Translations under genes and position numbers: made by a program
Source of the DNA: Rhizopus arrhizus
Lineage: Eukaryota > Mucoromycota > Mucoromycetes > Mucorales > Rhizopodaceae
Length of the DNA stretch: 64,000 nt
Direction: 5' to 3'
NCBI GenBank assembly: GCA_024220505.1
Contig: JAKZZE010000026.1
Coordinates: 186,001-250,000 of the forward strand
Shown here: positions 1 through 12,309 of the stretch, one piece after another
Layout: every line of letters begins with the position of its first letter
How positions within the stretch are numbered: position 1 is the first letter of the stretch
Notes under the pieces: generated by a model
Database searches by the model: none
Told to the model about the DNA's origin: nothing
What the model saw: only the letters and a program-made list of their open reading frames with translations

Positions 1-2236
1 TTGACGAATCATATCATCAATCTGCTCACCATCTTCTGTTTTGGATATTGGTTTAAGCGCTGCTTCTACAAGGTACATGACGTTGCCCATACATTCTATA
101 TGCCTCGTTTTAATATAAATCTTTTACATGTATTTCCAGTTTTCACCTGTCACATCTTGTTGTTTACCAAACATCATGGCATCCACACTAGGTCTTTCTT
201 TTGGTTTATTTGGCAACTTTTCTACTTCCTCTATTTGCTCTTGTTCTTTTTTCATCACTTCTTCATACGCAGGTGGTGCATCTGCTGGTGTATTTGATGA
301 AATGGATGAATTATCACCTACTTCATATTCCATCTCCTCTGGATCCCTTAATGTCGTTGTATCTTCTTCTTGCTGTTGCTGATCCTTTTCATTTAATAAC
401 GCCATGTAAGCTAAATCGTATTCTGGAGAAATAGCCTTCTCTGTTGTACATTGAAGACTGACAAATAGTGTTTTTAATAATTCAACGACTACCAAAGTTA
501 AAATGAGTAAAATATGATTTTTTTTGTGTTCATGAAGAAATTTTACATTTTTTGGCACGTTTTATCTCTGATTGATCTACTTTGATGCCACCAATTTTTT
601 TTAATTCGCTCTGTTCATCTTCAACATAAATTTCGTTATGTATCATTGTATGTCGGAAGGGTAATAGTGTAAAGTAATACTAGTATAAGCTCAAGTCAAT
701 CACACACATCAATACACTTTGACTCCTCTTACTTGCAATAAGCTATTAAAGTAACATGTGTTTCCTATGTTGTTCAAACCGACAGGTCTATTTATATTAA
801 TATCATTAGCGTTCATTCCTCTATCTCTTTTTGTTGTATACTCACCCTGATAAGGCAGGAGAAGTAAGCATATGTGGTGGCACTTGAAAGACATGAGCAA
901 ACACAATATATCATTATATACACTTTTTTTTACCTCCCATAATTTGTTGAATTGTTTCCAAGCTAGTCAAGGATGTGATTCCTTTCTCAGCTTTCAAAAA
1001 CTCAATCAACTCCATACTGTTTCTTGCAATGGCGATCGCCTTCAATTTATCTTGGTGCATATTCTTTTCTGCTGGCTCGTCTGACATCTTGACCTGATAC
1101 AATCCAATCAACAATCTGTCGTCTATATTGTCCTCTTGTGATATATTGAAATACGCATAGGCATCCCCAATATCGTTATATCCTAATTTACCCATGCTTT
1201 TTTCACATACAACTAATGTCTGAAGTACTTCTGATTGTGTAATGTTAGCAATTCTTGTTAAATAATCTACAGCTTCACGTATATCCAGCAAATTTTCTTT
1301 GTCAGTTAGTGTTGAGTATGTCCAGGAGACCAGTTGATCACTTGCACCGTAGCAAAGTCCAAAATAACGGTAGGCTTGAGCGAGGTATTCATTTGTGACC
1401 GAGACTGAGTTTTCCAAACTGGACACGATACCAAACACAGAGCTCACACTGGCCAAAGTGACCTTGATCTCTTTTTCCATAGTGGATATGGGTACAGCTG
1501 CTACTCCAATTTCAGAACGAAGACCATCTAGCATCAAGATCAACTCTTCCTTGATATGGTTTAATCGTGCCTCTGAAACTATATCGGGTATTAAATATTC
1601 ATTTTCCAACTTGAAACCAACTACTTGCAATATGTCCAAACTACACACAGAAAGAAAATCAGCTTTCTCTTTCTTTTTATCATGTCGCTCCAATTACCTT
1701 TCCTTTGTGTTGCCAATTTTTGCCAAGAAATTGGGGTTATTTGTATTGATATTTCTTCTAGTTCCAGATAATAAGTCTTGTACATAAATCAAGATGGTCG
1801 ACAACGTACTTGCCATTGTTGGACTGGATTCCTTCTGCTGTGTACTCTGAGCAAAGGATCTCCCTTTAGGTCGCGTAGTTTCGAGTTGTTTAATGAGTTG
1901 AAATGGTATGAGAGGTGCCCGGTATTCTACACGTAATTGGTATTGACAACCGCAGCATTCATAGGCTGTCTTGGTCGCATGATAATGGTGGCAAGGATAT
2001 TGTGAGCAATCATAGTTTTCAGTTGAAGGAGCGACCTGCAGCCAGACGTGACAAAGTGAACATGCAAATCTCCTATCTTCAGGTGAAATGGATTTAAAAA
2101 TATGTTTGTGGTCGCTTTGATTTGTCTCAAGGTGATTGAGTAAAGCTAAAGGCGAGAAAAAAGAACTGGATTCTTTCTTTATTGTTGTTTCTTCTGGCAA
2201 TTGGCGAGGGGGTAAGTCAGGAACTTGAGGTGTCAT
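1..2236 (-). CDS. UBP2: Ubiquitin carboxyl-terminal hydrolase, Ubp2 type (3' end beyond left edge)
   Basis: Cysteine deubiquitinase that removes ubiquitin from proteins in the cytosol. Six exons fit by eye: 2236-1698, 1640-934, about 831-733, 679-547, 488-147 and 95-1 (continuing out of the window). The N-terminus has a Cys-rich segment (C59, C62, C77, C82, C94, C95, C97) that may bind zinc. Residues about 240-400 hold two repeats of the type called RPT in fungal Ubp2 proteins. The catalytic Cys box GLNNIGNTCYFNSLLQ follows, with C about 439, then YYFTLLPFRHTM after a splice. The Ubp2-typical FGKQQDVTECMGNV appears only when the intron at 146-96 is removed. The His box lies outside the window. 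The acceptor of exon 3 is the least certain boundary. The ATG at 2236 is preceded by AT-rich DNA and no longer open frame. Family assignment is firm; the specific Ubp2 orthology is well supported by the RPT repeats. Confidence 0.88.
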
Positions 2237-4336
2237 TAATAACAGAACAAAAGAAAAAATGAAATAGCTTAAAACAATAATAAAAAAAAAATAAGCATTC
2301 GGAAATTGAAATTGGCACAGCTCTTCCCTCTCAAAACAATCTTGGCTATTGAACCTGAGTATGGAAACTGTGAAAAATCTATTGTTTTTGTTTTAGCAGT
2401 ACAAAGAAGAATACAATGTTAAAGTATAGATACATTATACCCATCTATATTTTTGGTAGAGAAGAATTGTCAAATTCAGCAATTATAGCTGTAAATTAGG
2501 CTTGAACACTAATTGGGATTCAAATTTAAATAAAGGCTAACTCTATAGAGGAAGTGTAGAGTTTGATGTTACAGCTGTTAACGAAGCTAATATATCGCAA
2601 TAAATTGTGCTGGTTTCCTTGTAGCCTCATTGACAATTTTATTTATATATAAAAATTTAAATATGATGTAAAGAACTGTATAGTTTTGGATTTATCTACT
2701 AGTGAACATTAGCAGGTTTCTCAAATTTAGAGTTGGCTTTGTGGACTAGATAAGCATGGGCTTTCCATAGATATTAAGGGATTCAAGTGCTACTGGGTTT
2801 TTTAAAATGTGTAGTTTTTGATGGATAAATTATTTTCTGATAATTTTTACTATTCAGCACAGATAGAGTGGTCAAATGGTGTATGCAATAAAAAGCACTT
2901 ATCAGCTAAACATTCTGTCTGTACTAAATAATAAAATTATCAGAAAATCGTTTGTCCATCAAAAATTACACATTTTTGGTAAAAACAATATTTATTATGC
3001 TTTGGTCGTTAAGTAAAAGTTTGCTTCTTAAATCTGTTCTGAGTTTCCAGTTCAGAGTTAGAGAGAAGATGTCCAAGACCTTGTTTATAACTGAAAAAGT
3101 TTGTAAAATAACTTTGGTTTGATAGTATACAACCAAAAGTCATTTTGTCAAATTAACAGTATGATCAGGCAATTTCATATAAATCTAAAAAAAAAAAAAA
3201 ATACGTCAACATTTACCCCTTAACCCCTTCAGGAGTAATTTTGGAGGACTGCTAATATGTATTATATATTCTATTTTACTTTTGAGTTGCTTAGTGACAT
3301 AAGAAATAGTCTTAGCTCATGTAGTGTATTTTATTTTATAAAACACTATTACCAGTATTAATGTATCATTTTTTTTCAAAATTCATTCGATTCTTACTAA
3401 CATTTGGTGAAAATCCAATAAAAGTGGCCATTTTTTTTTGGCTCTGCGACTTTGCCGCTTCCCCGAATGTTTTCACAAAAAGATAGGTTCACTTTTGTTG
3501 ATTTATTTTCTTAATTGAATATTGCATCGTGTCCTATGTATTAATCTACATAAAATAGCTTTTTTTTTTGCTCTCTATGTCAATTCTGAGCCCAAGCAAT
3601 GATTTTCTGTTATTTAAGATTAGAATGTAAAGCACAGACATTAGTAAGTACATGTTGGCTGCTTTTTCCAAAAAAAAAAAAAAAAAAAAAAGTTTCATGA
3701 ATATTGAAGGCTCAACATAGTTGCAAGATGATACGTATTTGACATTCTTGTGACCTTTGTCCTATACGTTCATTTGGTTATGCAGCTTTTTAAATAAAAT
3801 GAAAAATAGCAAGATGGTTATATAAAGTTTTGAACCAAATTTGACACTGAATAAAGTGCAGTTGCTATTTATGCTCGTGACATTATACAAACTTTTGTAT
3901 TATTTCATGTATTTCAATAAGCCTGATTTGATTGTGCTAAATTCTCTTAATATTCTTTTGCTGTTGCTGAATAACCAGGTGAAAATATTGTTTTAAAATA
4001 GATTGTATATGCATAAAGATACAGTGGTCAAATTATTCCTGTAGCTTGGACCGTAAAGCATTTTGCAATTTTATGATGAGATTCACAAGCAGTGAGTTTC
4101 ATAGGCTTTTTTTTTATTATTCTTCTCTTTTGACTTATATGATGATTTTATAGAAAGAGGATAATTTTAGTAATCCTTCGTGTTACAAAAAATAGTCTAG
4201 ATTTCGATATGCTGCTTAATAAAATGAAATACTTTTCTTCTAAAAAGCAGCGAACGCACCATTTTCCTAATTGGAACTGCTTAATCTTGTTCTTTTTGTT
4301 CCTAGTTTACTTTGAAGAAATTTCAATCAATGTATA
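2237..4336. other. AT-rich intergenic DNA
   Basis: I see no gene here. It holds the upstream region of the Ubp2 gene, A tracts near 3187 and 3670-3691, and a palindromic element at 2805-2979 listed separately. Confidence 0.5.
2805..2979. mobile_element. Palindromic MITE-like element, about 175 bp
   Basis: The first 65 or so bases (AAATGTGTAGTTTTTGATGG onward, through ATTTTCTGATAATTTTTA and CAGCACAGATAGAG) return as an imperfect reverse complement ending at about 2979 (CATTCTGTCTGTAC...CAAAAATTACACATTTTTGG). A TA dinucleotide sits directly outside each end (2803-2804 and 2980-2981), as expected for a Tc1/mariner-type target duplication. No coding capacity. It is an inference that it was mobilised; the inverted repeat is seen directly. 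Confidence 0.6.
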
Positions 4337-4405
4337 CACTTTTTTCAGAAAGTATTCGTACAGTAAGGAAAAAATTTCGTACACTGGAAAAAAAAAAATC
4401 GTACA
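4337..4405 (+). repeat. Tc1-type terminal inverted repeat, left-hand copy
   Basis: CACTTTTTTCAGAAAGTATT is followed by CGTAC spaced repeatedly (TCGTACA, TTCGTACACT, TCGTACA). This is the reverse complement, with few changes, of 12109-12180. TA precedes it. The repeated TTCGTAC units look like transposase-binding subrepeats within a terminal repeat. Confidence 0.65.
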
Positions 4406-4673
4406 TCAGATCTTTCGTGCAGAAAGGTTACAATGGTATACCATTCAAATAATCTTGGAATTTTGATACAGAGTATCGGCAAAAAAAAAAATTGTAAATC
4501 GCTTAAGTAGATGTTATTACAGGCTTTAGCAATTCTAGACGCCAGTGTTTTTTCTTTTAAAAGTTTCTCTCTTTAAAGTTTACTTTTGCATACTGATCAA
4601 AATTGCTCACTGGGATTGAGCTCCTGAGTACAAAATTTTCCAACTTTTCATGGATAGCCTGTACATATTTTTA

Positions 4674-5610
4674 ATGAACAAGCCCACTGTGCAAGATATA
4701 AAAACCAAGATTAATAACTATGGCAGTCCTTTGCCTCACAAGCAACAGAGAGATCATTGAAAATAAATGAAAGAACTGAAAGGCGCTTGAAGAGGATAAT
4801 TAGAGAAGACCTTTTTGCCTCTTATAAAGAAATAAATATGGAATTAGCAAAGCTGGATGTTTTTGTTTGTATAGAAACTCTTCGATCGTATGTCAATCGA
4901 CTTGACCTCAAATCGTACAGAGCCGCTCACAAGCCTAGATTGACTGCAAGATACTGTAAAAGTAAGCTTCGCTTGGCGAAGGAACACACTAATTGGACTG
5001 AAGACCAATGGAGAAATGTTGTCTGGTCTGATGAGTCGTGCTTTTGTGTAGAAGGCAGTAAATGCAGTAAAATAATACTTAGGAAGGAAGGAGAGCGTTA
5101 TGACGAAAGAAATATAGCGTCTACAGTCAAGTAGAGTGGTAGTGCTATGGATTGGGGATGCTTTTTGAGAGGAGGCCATGAATCTTTAGAGGTTATTGAC
5201 ACCGGTTCTGTAGACCAAGAAACATACATCAATATTTTGGCCAATAAGGTTCCATTCTTGGTTTACAAATGTAACGGTGCATCAGGAGAAAAATTTCATC
5301 TTCTAAGAGATGAAATTTCCTGTCATACTTGTGGTTATGCTCGATGGTGGAAGGAAACCCACCAAATTAGGGGTTTTGGATACTGCGCTGCTCAAAGCCC
5401 TAATTTCAGCCCCATAAGGCATGTTTGGAATGTTTTTGAAAGGCAAATTGAGAGAAAAGGACTGTCCGTCAAAACTTGGATCAATTGAAGGTGGCTCTAC
5501 AAGAAGAGTGAGCAAGACTAAATGATGAGTTTGTCGACCGGTTAGTTCGAAGCATGAAGAGGCGATGTGAAGCAATTATTAAAGCTAAAGACGGCGCAAC
5601 AGAATATTGA
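4674..5610 (+). pseudogene. Tc1-family transposase relic
   Basis: A decayed Tc1-like DDE transposase. The N-terminal DNA-binding part begins near MNKPTVQDIKTKINNYGSPL, and a frameshift near 4755 leads into NERTERRLKRIIREDLFASY. The core keeps NWTEDQWRNVVWSDESCF, with the first catalytic Asp in SDES. An in-frame TAG at 5132-5134 replaces a codon just before the SGSAMDWGCF block. Two compensating shifts disturb the second catalytic region, where RDEISCH stands for the usual DNA.CH. The last block reads AQSPNFSPIRHVWN, so the third catalytic Glu is Arg. A further frameshift near 5470 and a TGA near 5508 precede the C-terminus, which ends at MKRRCEAIIKAKDGATEY. It cannot encode an active enzyme. 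Confidence 0.85.
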
Positions 5611-8600
5611 AAATTATTTTATGGATATATTTTTAAAATAAACATGCGAATCTTTCTTTTCTCAAAACTCGAAATCCCAAGCTTAGATTCACACGTATTA
5701 ACTAGCCTTGAACTTACTTGCTATATTTTTTAAAAGTTTTGTTTCCGAAAATTTATTTGGTGTGATTGTAGTTTATTGCTTTATGCAAGCTCTTTGGTGT
5801 ATAATTTAGGTTAAATCGTGATATTTTAACGGATTTGTTTATTATAAGGAAATTTTCTTCAAAAATTGAGGTGACGAAATGTAAGCTATCCATTCTGCGT
5901 ATTCTTACCACGATATTAATTTTGCTTCCATCCTTAGTCACGATACTTTCGCGTTTGCGTGTTGGAGTTTTTTTTTTAATGGCTCGTAAATCGTAAGCGA
6001 CATATGCTTTACTTTGTTGTATGATGTGTTAAAAAGTATATAAATTATTTGGATTTCGTTCAAAAGGCCCTCATTATACTATTTCAATTGAATTATTCAA
6101 ATATTTTTTACGTTATGCTTATTGGAGAACTAACAGATGCTAGGATGACAATATCTCCCATGTTCTGAATATCAGCAAGAAACGTTTTGCTAAATACTCG
6201 ATGTAATGACTCCGGAATTAAAGTGAGTTTGTTTGTTTCTCATCCAATAATGGCATATTACCATATCGATTGGGAGTTTAAGAAGCTAATACGCAATTCA
6301 TAAATATGTTTTTGAAAATATTAAGAATGAGAGGGTTGTAGTACAGCAAAACCTAAACATTGAGACCTTTGCCCTTAGTCCATCTGACATACATGAAAAA
6401 CTTGGTAATATTAAATATACAACTTTAATAATTACCAACTAATTATTTTTCTTTTAGTTGAAGATAAATCATTTTTACTTCAGGGTATAAACCTGTGGTT
6501 ATCAAAGATTTTGTTTCAAGACAAAAAGGTGATGGCTCTGATCATCCCGAAAAGAACAGGATGGCCACCAAATATGACTATAACAAGAAGGTCAAGAAAG
6601 TTGACTGGTTTCATCCTGCATTTTCGTTGAACAACCTGTTGAATGATGCGCTTCACTTTGAAGCTGAATTTTTTGCAGCTGGGGAAATGAACAGTTAAGC
6701 TCGCTCTGTGCCTCTGACAAGTTTTTGTCTTTTTGTGTCTCTTTTCTCTCCCCATATCATTCTTTGTCGTACTCCCCTTCATAACAATTTTTTTTCTGCG
6801 CTACTCCCCCTCGAATCATTATTTTTACTAATAAATAATAGGAGTCACAAGTCTGAGAGAGAGAGATATGAACCAAAAGAAACAGAGTATAAGCGATTGA
6901 ACATGCTAGTCAATGTTGAGTCTGCCCTTTTTGAGGGTGGCAATGCTTTTCATTTCCTTATATTAATCTAACTAAGTAAAATAAATAAGGATAGCTAATT
7001 GGGTTTCATAAGTTTCTCTTACATTTGGTATTATTTATGCATACAGTACACATATATAAGAAACAAAAAAACCTTTTTAATTTTTTCAACTTGAAGTGTT
7101 TCATTTTTGTTAGATTCTTCTAGTTGATTGAAATACGATTACTCCAAAAAAGTTTAAAATAAACATTCGTTAAGGTTAAAATGTACATCTTGTATTAAAA
7201 AAAAAGAAAGCATAAAACATTGTTGAGCCGATAATACTTTTATAAAATACAAAAGGCACAAAGTGCATGTGGATATTTTTATTAAGTAATATGGTTAATC
7301 TTTTCCAAGTTTTTCAATTTTTTCATTTGATTTTAATTGAATATAAAAAAATAATAGCAAATTCTGAAGAACTACTGAGCTTTTATAAGTTAAATATTCT
7401 CATAAAAGCAAGGAGATCATCAGCGGAAATGGTAGACTAGAATATGACTCCCTACCCACCACAAACCTTATTTAGACAATGGGAAATAAGTGAATCAGTG
7501 GCAGAGCAGTCTAGAATTTTACCTCTATCTACAATAGGCTGTACATCAGATACATGTTCTTAAAAAGAAACAAATGTCTTCAATTAACCCTCTTTTTATA
7601 TTTTATTTAATTGTAATGTTAGACGTGAAACAATCAATCATAATATTGCACGACTAGAGTTAATTATTATCTCATTCTTGATTTTTCAAGAATTCAAAAG
7701 GCTTGTTTATCTACTTTAAAACAGTAAATAAACGAAAAAAAGCCTCAGTAAGCTAACGAATAAATAAATATAACGACATATTTTGTTTTTATAATTTTTT
7801 ATAGCTAATAGCTTGAAACTTAAGTCCAAAGAAAGAAAGAAAAAAAAAAAAGAAGAAAAGCTTTAATCATTTTTTATGAAAGTTGCATTATAGTAGAGAT
7901 GACAATGTTATTGTTTGTACAACCATTTTCTGCATAAACTTTACTTGTGATTTAAAGACCTCTCATTTCCTATCATTTTTATTTTTAAAATGTAACAACG
8001 TATGAATAAAGGGCTCATTCTCATATCAATAATCCCTCTCTTCTATCTTCACTCAATAAAGAGGTTCAAGAAACTCATCAATTATATTATTATCTTTTAT
8101 CAATTTTAATATACTTTTAGCTGTGATTATTTAATGTCCGTTATGATCAGACACTGTTCTACAACAACATGACCATAAACAAATAAACAATAATCTAGAC
8201 ACTGGGATAAACCAAATTGAAGTGTTTTAAGTATTAAAAAATAAGGGCAGAGAAGAATTAACGACACCGAACAATAGTTGTAAAGTTCAATATTTCTATT
8301 AAAGAAAGATTCCAAGGCTACTTATATTAATTTGAGCAAGACCTGAGATTAAATGACAAAACATAGTTACGACCGATATGATTTGACACGTAAGAAGAAT
8401 TTCATAGTAGTAAACAATCTAGATGTAAACTGAAACATATTATTCAAGTAGTCACTAATTATCAGGATCTATTCTTCTTCAAACTCATTTGTAAAGATTT
8501 AATCCAGAACGATAAGACTGTATCTTATTGACCTGTCAAAGCATGACAAGAACTAAGAAAAGCTCTTTATTTAAATAAAAAGTGGGTTTGGTTTATCTAA

Positions 8601-8869
8601 GTTCCAGCTTTAGTAGGTTTTAGAGTCTTATTTTCAATTAGTTTTTAATCTTAAAATAATAAAAGCTATCAATCTTTACCTTAATTTTATACTTTAAAAT
8701 TACTGTAAATTACAACTGAAAGTTTTAAACTTCCTTCAGTAAAAGCTGCTTCTGAAAATATAATTCAGGCATTAATCTGTTGTCTATTTGCCTTTCTCCC
8801 ACTCAGTTAGTCAAATAACAAAGTTTTAATGATAATATAAATTAAAGAATGCGGTAAGTAAAGAAAGCA

Positions 8870-8901
<32 letters not shown>

Positions 8902-8985
8902 CGTGTCGTGACTCTGTTTAGATCAATAACAGTGAAATAGTATATTGAAGAGAATTACAAAAACAAATCATTTGATTTCATCAAA
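5611..8985. other. AT-rich intergenic DNA with no recognisable gene
   Basis: About 3.4 kb without a supported gene. An open stretch of 67 codons at 6495-6698 follows a plausible splice acceptor (TTTTTACTTCAG) but has no recognised homology and no partner exon I could join; it may be a gene remnant. A-rich tracts occur near 7200, 7835 and 8875-8901. Confidence 0.4.
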
Positions 8986-10181
8986 ATGCTTAGAGCTTTG
9001 GAGGTTGATCCTATTGATCGCGGTAATATCGAAGAAGAAATCAGAACTACGATTGCCAACATTCAAGCGGACAAAAATAAGCTCACAGGTCTAAGATACC
9101 TAGCTTCTAGTATTGCATGTGGGGAATATCGCGTAAGAAGTCACTGTTCGTGAATATGATTGTTGTAGACCAAGGATTTAAAAACATAGATTCTCAGAAG
9201 TGACAGTGTCACAAATTACTGGACAACGAAAGAGCTACAAAGATTATCATAACAAAACGCAGTTACTCAAACAAGAGATGCTCTTTTACAGATTCGAGAA
9301 CCTTATAAATTGAGATCTGCAAAGTCGGTAGAACAACAGGAAGACTCATTGGATATCTACGAGATTGACGGTATCATTCTGAAAGGATGCACAAAAAGCG
9401 TAGCATCGGTGATAAAAGCAAATGCAATCAAAACAGCTATGACAGTAAAATCATTCGATAACTTAACAGATCAACAAAAAGTGGGTGTAAGTCTCGGATT
9501 CAGTTTGATTGTTGACCTTAGCAAAAACGACAGTTTGTGCGGGTCACAAAAGCCATTGTTTCCAGAAGAAGCTTGGCAGGAACTTAAAAACAGAGTATAT
9601 GAGGATAGAAACAATTTACCAATGGTACCCATCAGTATTGAAAAAAAAACTTAAAGAAATAGAACCAGTTAAGATTATTACATAATATTGGTTTGTTGTG
9701 GCTGCCAAATAATTTTCTTCGCTAGCAGGTAAAGACTTAAAAGAAGGGGTATGTCCTTTGCTTAAAATATCAAGCACAATATGCTTTCACAAAAGACGAA
9801 CAATACTTCGAAGTATACGAGCATATGTAATATATACTGTACATAAAACTATGTTAACCAATACTAATGTTTCTCGGTAGATTGTGTTTGATCAACAAAG
9901 AAAGCAGTGTATTACGCCCCAGCGGTTATAGGACTGCAACTGAACAGAATTTTATGGGTGAAGTGTGGACTCCAATTCTTTCTGCGGTGTTTAATGATCC
10001 CCATTTGAAATTAAAATGGTAAGTTGTTACTACTTGAATTTTTCTTTGATGTGTTCCAAGGAATTGACACTCTAACAGGGGCGATTCGATTGCCAAAGAA
10101 TCAACTACCGCAAAAAGAGATCTTTGAACGATTCAGCCGTAATTGGAGACCATGTGGACCTACGCGTAGAAACAATTGAAT
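8986..10181 (+). pseudogene. Decayed multi-exon gene of unrecognised family
   Basis: An exon from 8986 to 9132 (starting MLRALEVDPIDRGNIEEEIR) ends at GTAAGA. Joining to 9190 gives RSDSVTNYWTTKELQRLS, then an in-frame TAA at 9250-9252, after which the same frame stays open to 9654. A one-base change in the A run near 9645 would extend it through LKEIEPVKIIT. Further coding-like pieces lie at about 9899-10019 (ESSVLRPSGYRTATEQNFMG, then VWTPILSAVFNDPHLKLKW) and, after a GTAAGT...ACAG intron, at 10081-10181 (GDSIAKESTTAKRDL, then in another frame DSAVIGDHVDLRVETIE). The arrangement resembles an orphan family that I associate with Mucorales genomes, but no function is assigned. At least one nonsense change and two frameshifts are visible. 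Confidence 0.55.
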
Positions 10182-11884
10182 ATCATCAGAACATTTGTAT
10201 AACATACAAACTTCAAATGAATATGTACATGTGTTTAAATTAGTTAGTATAAAACGATTGATGAAACAATGTGTGCTAATAATAAATTACCTCTAGTAAA
10301 AAGATAGACTACAGAAGACTCCCTACATTCGTATAATGAAGTTGCGTTCCCTATACGTAACGTCCGCATCTCGATGTCTTCTGTGAAAAGCAAAGGGCCA
10401 GCGTCCAGCGCGTTAGCAGGGGGGGGGACAATTTACCTTTTTGTTACTGTCGGTTGAATTGGCAACTAAGTGCACACCGTTGTTCGATGTGGTAGTCTAA
10501 GATGAGAAAATATGATGATAAACCTGTAACCCGCTTAAGATTAAACAAATGACGACAGCAAACAAAGACTGCCTAACAGTCTTTAAAGACACCGCTTGTC
10601 AGTGTAATGTTACAGTAGGATCGTAGCGCTGATAATTGGTCGATATCTATTCGAAACCAAGAGATACGTTACTGTAAATTATCGACTATAAGTCAACGCT
10701 TTTGTATATTGAATTCTAAGATTTTTATAACTGGGTACTAACATTACAAGCTATAGCAGAAGTAGTAAAATCAACTGTTGTAGTTTCTTCCACATGTTCA
10801 GCCTTATGAAGTACGTGAACAGAGATTAGTATAGACATTACACATAAGTATGTGGTATTTACACATGTAATAAAGTAATAATGTAAATTACTACGAACAA
10901 TGATCGTCCAAATTAGGAATATCGGACATTGTATTATGCCACCTCAAATAAAATTATATCCCGATCCACTCCAGAATATAACAAGTTCCTGGATCAGAAT
11001 TAATAATTACTTCTTGATAAAAAGATGTTAAATAATGCCAATCATATAATTAACGCATCGTCTAATATCGATTAATAATCAATAATAATATACTGTGACT
11101 ACTATTATTTAGCCGTGGATAGAAAAGTATAAATACCCTCATATTTTTAACTTGAATAAAGGACAATCTACTTTGAGTCTCACTTATTTTTATATTTGTT
11201 GATTGACTTAGTATTTTTTTATATTATAAACCCCAGATATCACAAAGCATAACACGAAAAAACTTAATATGTTGTATATTTAATCTTTACACATCTTGAT
11301 AGATACATATAGTGGGCTCAACACGCTTCAAAAGATACACGGTCACTTGAAGTGAGGTGGTATAAAAATCGACCGTGCCAGAAGATACTGCCACTTGAAA
11401 TGCTTTGGTAGTAGTAAGAGGTATAGCAATGCTTTGAACATGAAACTAGTGGTTATCACTGGTGAAATTATAAGTATTATTGGGCTGCTTTTGAAAAATC
11501 TGCATTTACGAACGTAATTTTATTTAAAAGAAGAATGACTCTATTTACATGCTTATCGAGATAAAAATACCTGCAAACTACGTATTTAAACTGAAATTAG
11601 TGAACACACAAGATTTCAACTGGCCGTTCCTCATAGTAATTACTTCCAGCTTTGAACGGGCTGATCCTAAAGCCATTGTTTTATCTGTGCCCTCATGCTT
11701 GTAGAACTAGTCTCTTCAGTATAGTGATTTTAACTTTTTTCAAACATCGTGACAATAGTAATAACGCTGTATTTGTCGAGTTAAGACGAAAGTTACACTT
11801 CATCTCAAAAAAAAAGCAGTTTTTTTAGCTGTGTTTTTCCATAAAACTTTTTGAATGTTGAATTGTTAGAGAAAATCAGTATAT
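10182..11884. other. AT-rich intergenic DNA
   Basis: No gene supported. A run of nine or ten G stands out near 10420. The rest is AT-rich without a long open frame. Confidence 0.4.
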
Positions 11885-12092
11885 CTTCCTTCATACTCTC
11901 CATAGCTCAATCCGATTGAAACCTTTAGTCAATCCTCAAAGGTGCAATTAAACGAGGTACATTTGCTGATGCAAAAGACTTAAAAACTAGAATCGCGGAA
12001 GCGAGCGAAAGCATCAGCAGAAAAACTCTTCATAACATTGCCCAGCACTCTATTGACAATTTTGAGATATGCCTCAAGAAAGAGCCACTCTA
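11885..12092 (+). pseudogene. C-terminal fragment of an IS630/Tc1-type transposase
   Basis: The + strand reads LNPIETF in one frame, then shifts to SILKGAIKRGTFADAKDLKT, RIAEASESISRKTLHNIAQH and SIDNFEICLKKEPL, ending at a stop about 12090. This is the usual last part of a Tc1/IS630 DDE transposase, beginning at the NPIE catalytic Glu block. The N-terminal two thirds are not present just upstream. It belongs to a different lineage from the relic at 4674-5610, as the C-termini do not align. It sits directly inside the inverted repeat at 12109-12180, as expected for the 3' end of such an element. Confidence 0.75.
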
Positions 12093-12108
12093 ATAATTTA
12101 TTCCACAG

Positions 12109-12180
12109 GTGTACGAATTTTTTTCTTTCAAGTGTACGAAGTTTTTTCCTTAAGTGTACGAATACTTTCTGAAAAAGGTG
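12109..12180 (-). repeat. Tc1-type terminal inverted repeat, right-hand copy
   Basis: Contains GTGTACGAA three times at about 24-30 bp spacing and ends CTTTCTGAAAAAGGTG followed by TA. Its reverse complement matches 4337-4405. It follows the transposase C-terminus directly, so it is read as the right terminus of the element. Confidence 0.7.
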
Positions 12181-12207
12181 TATTAGATCCCAGCAATGTG
12201 GCACATA

Positions 12208-12307
12208 TACTATTTTCAGGATTAAATGTCGCATTCTTACAAAGTTTACAATACAATTTATACATAAAAACGACAAGTTAACGCGACATTCATTCATGAA
12301 AATAGTG
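12208..12307. mobile_element. 100-bp MITE, copy 1
   Basis: The ends TACTATTTTCAGGATTAAAT and (reverse complement of the right end) CACTATTTTCATGAATGAAT form inverted repeats, both leading into GTCGC. TA flanks each side (12206-12207 and 12308-12309). The interior (AAGTTTACAATACAATTTAT) matches the element at 58100-58199. Both copies measure 100 bp. It has no coding capacity and probably depended on a Tc1/mariner transposase. Confidence 0.75.
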
Positions 12308-12309
12308 TA

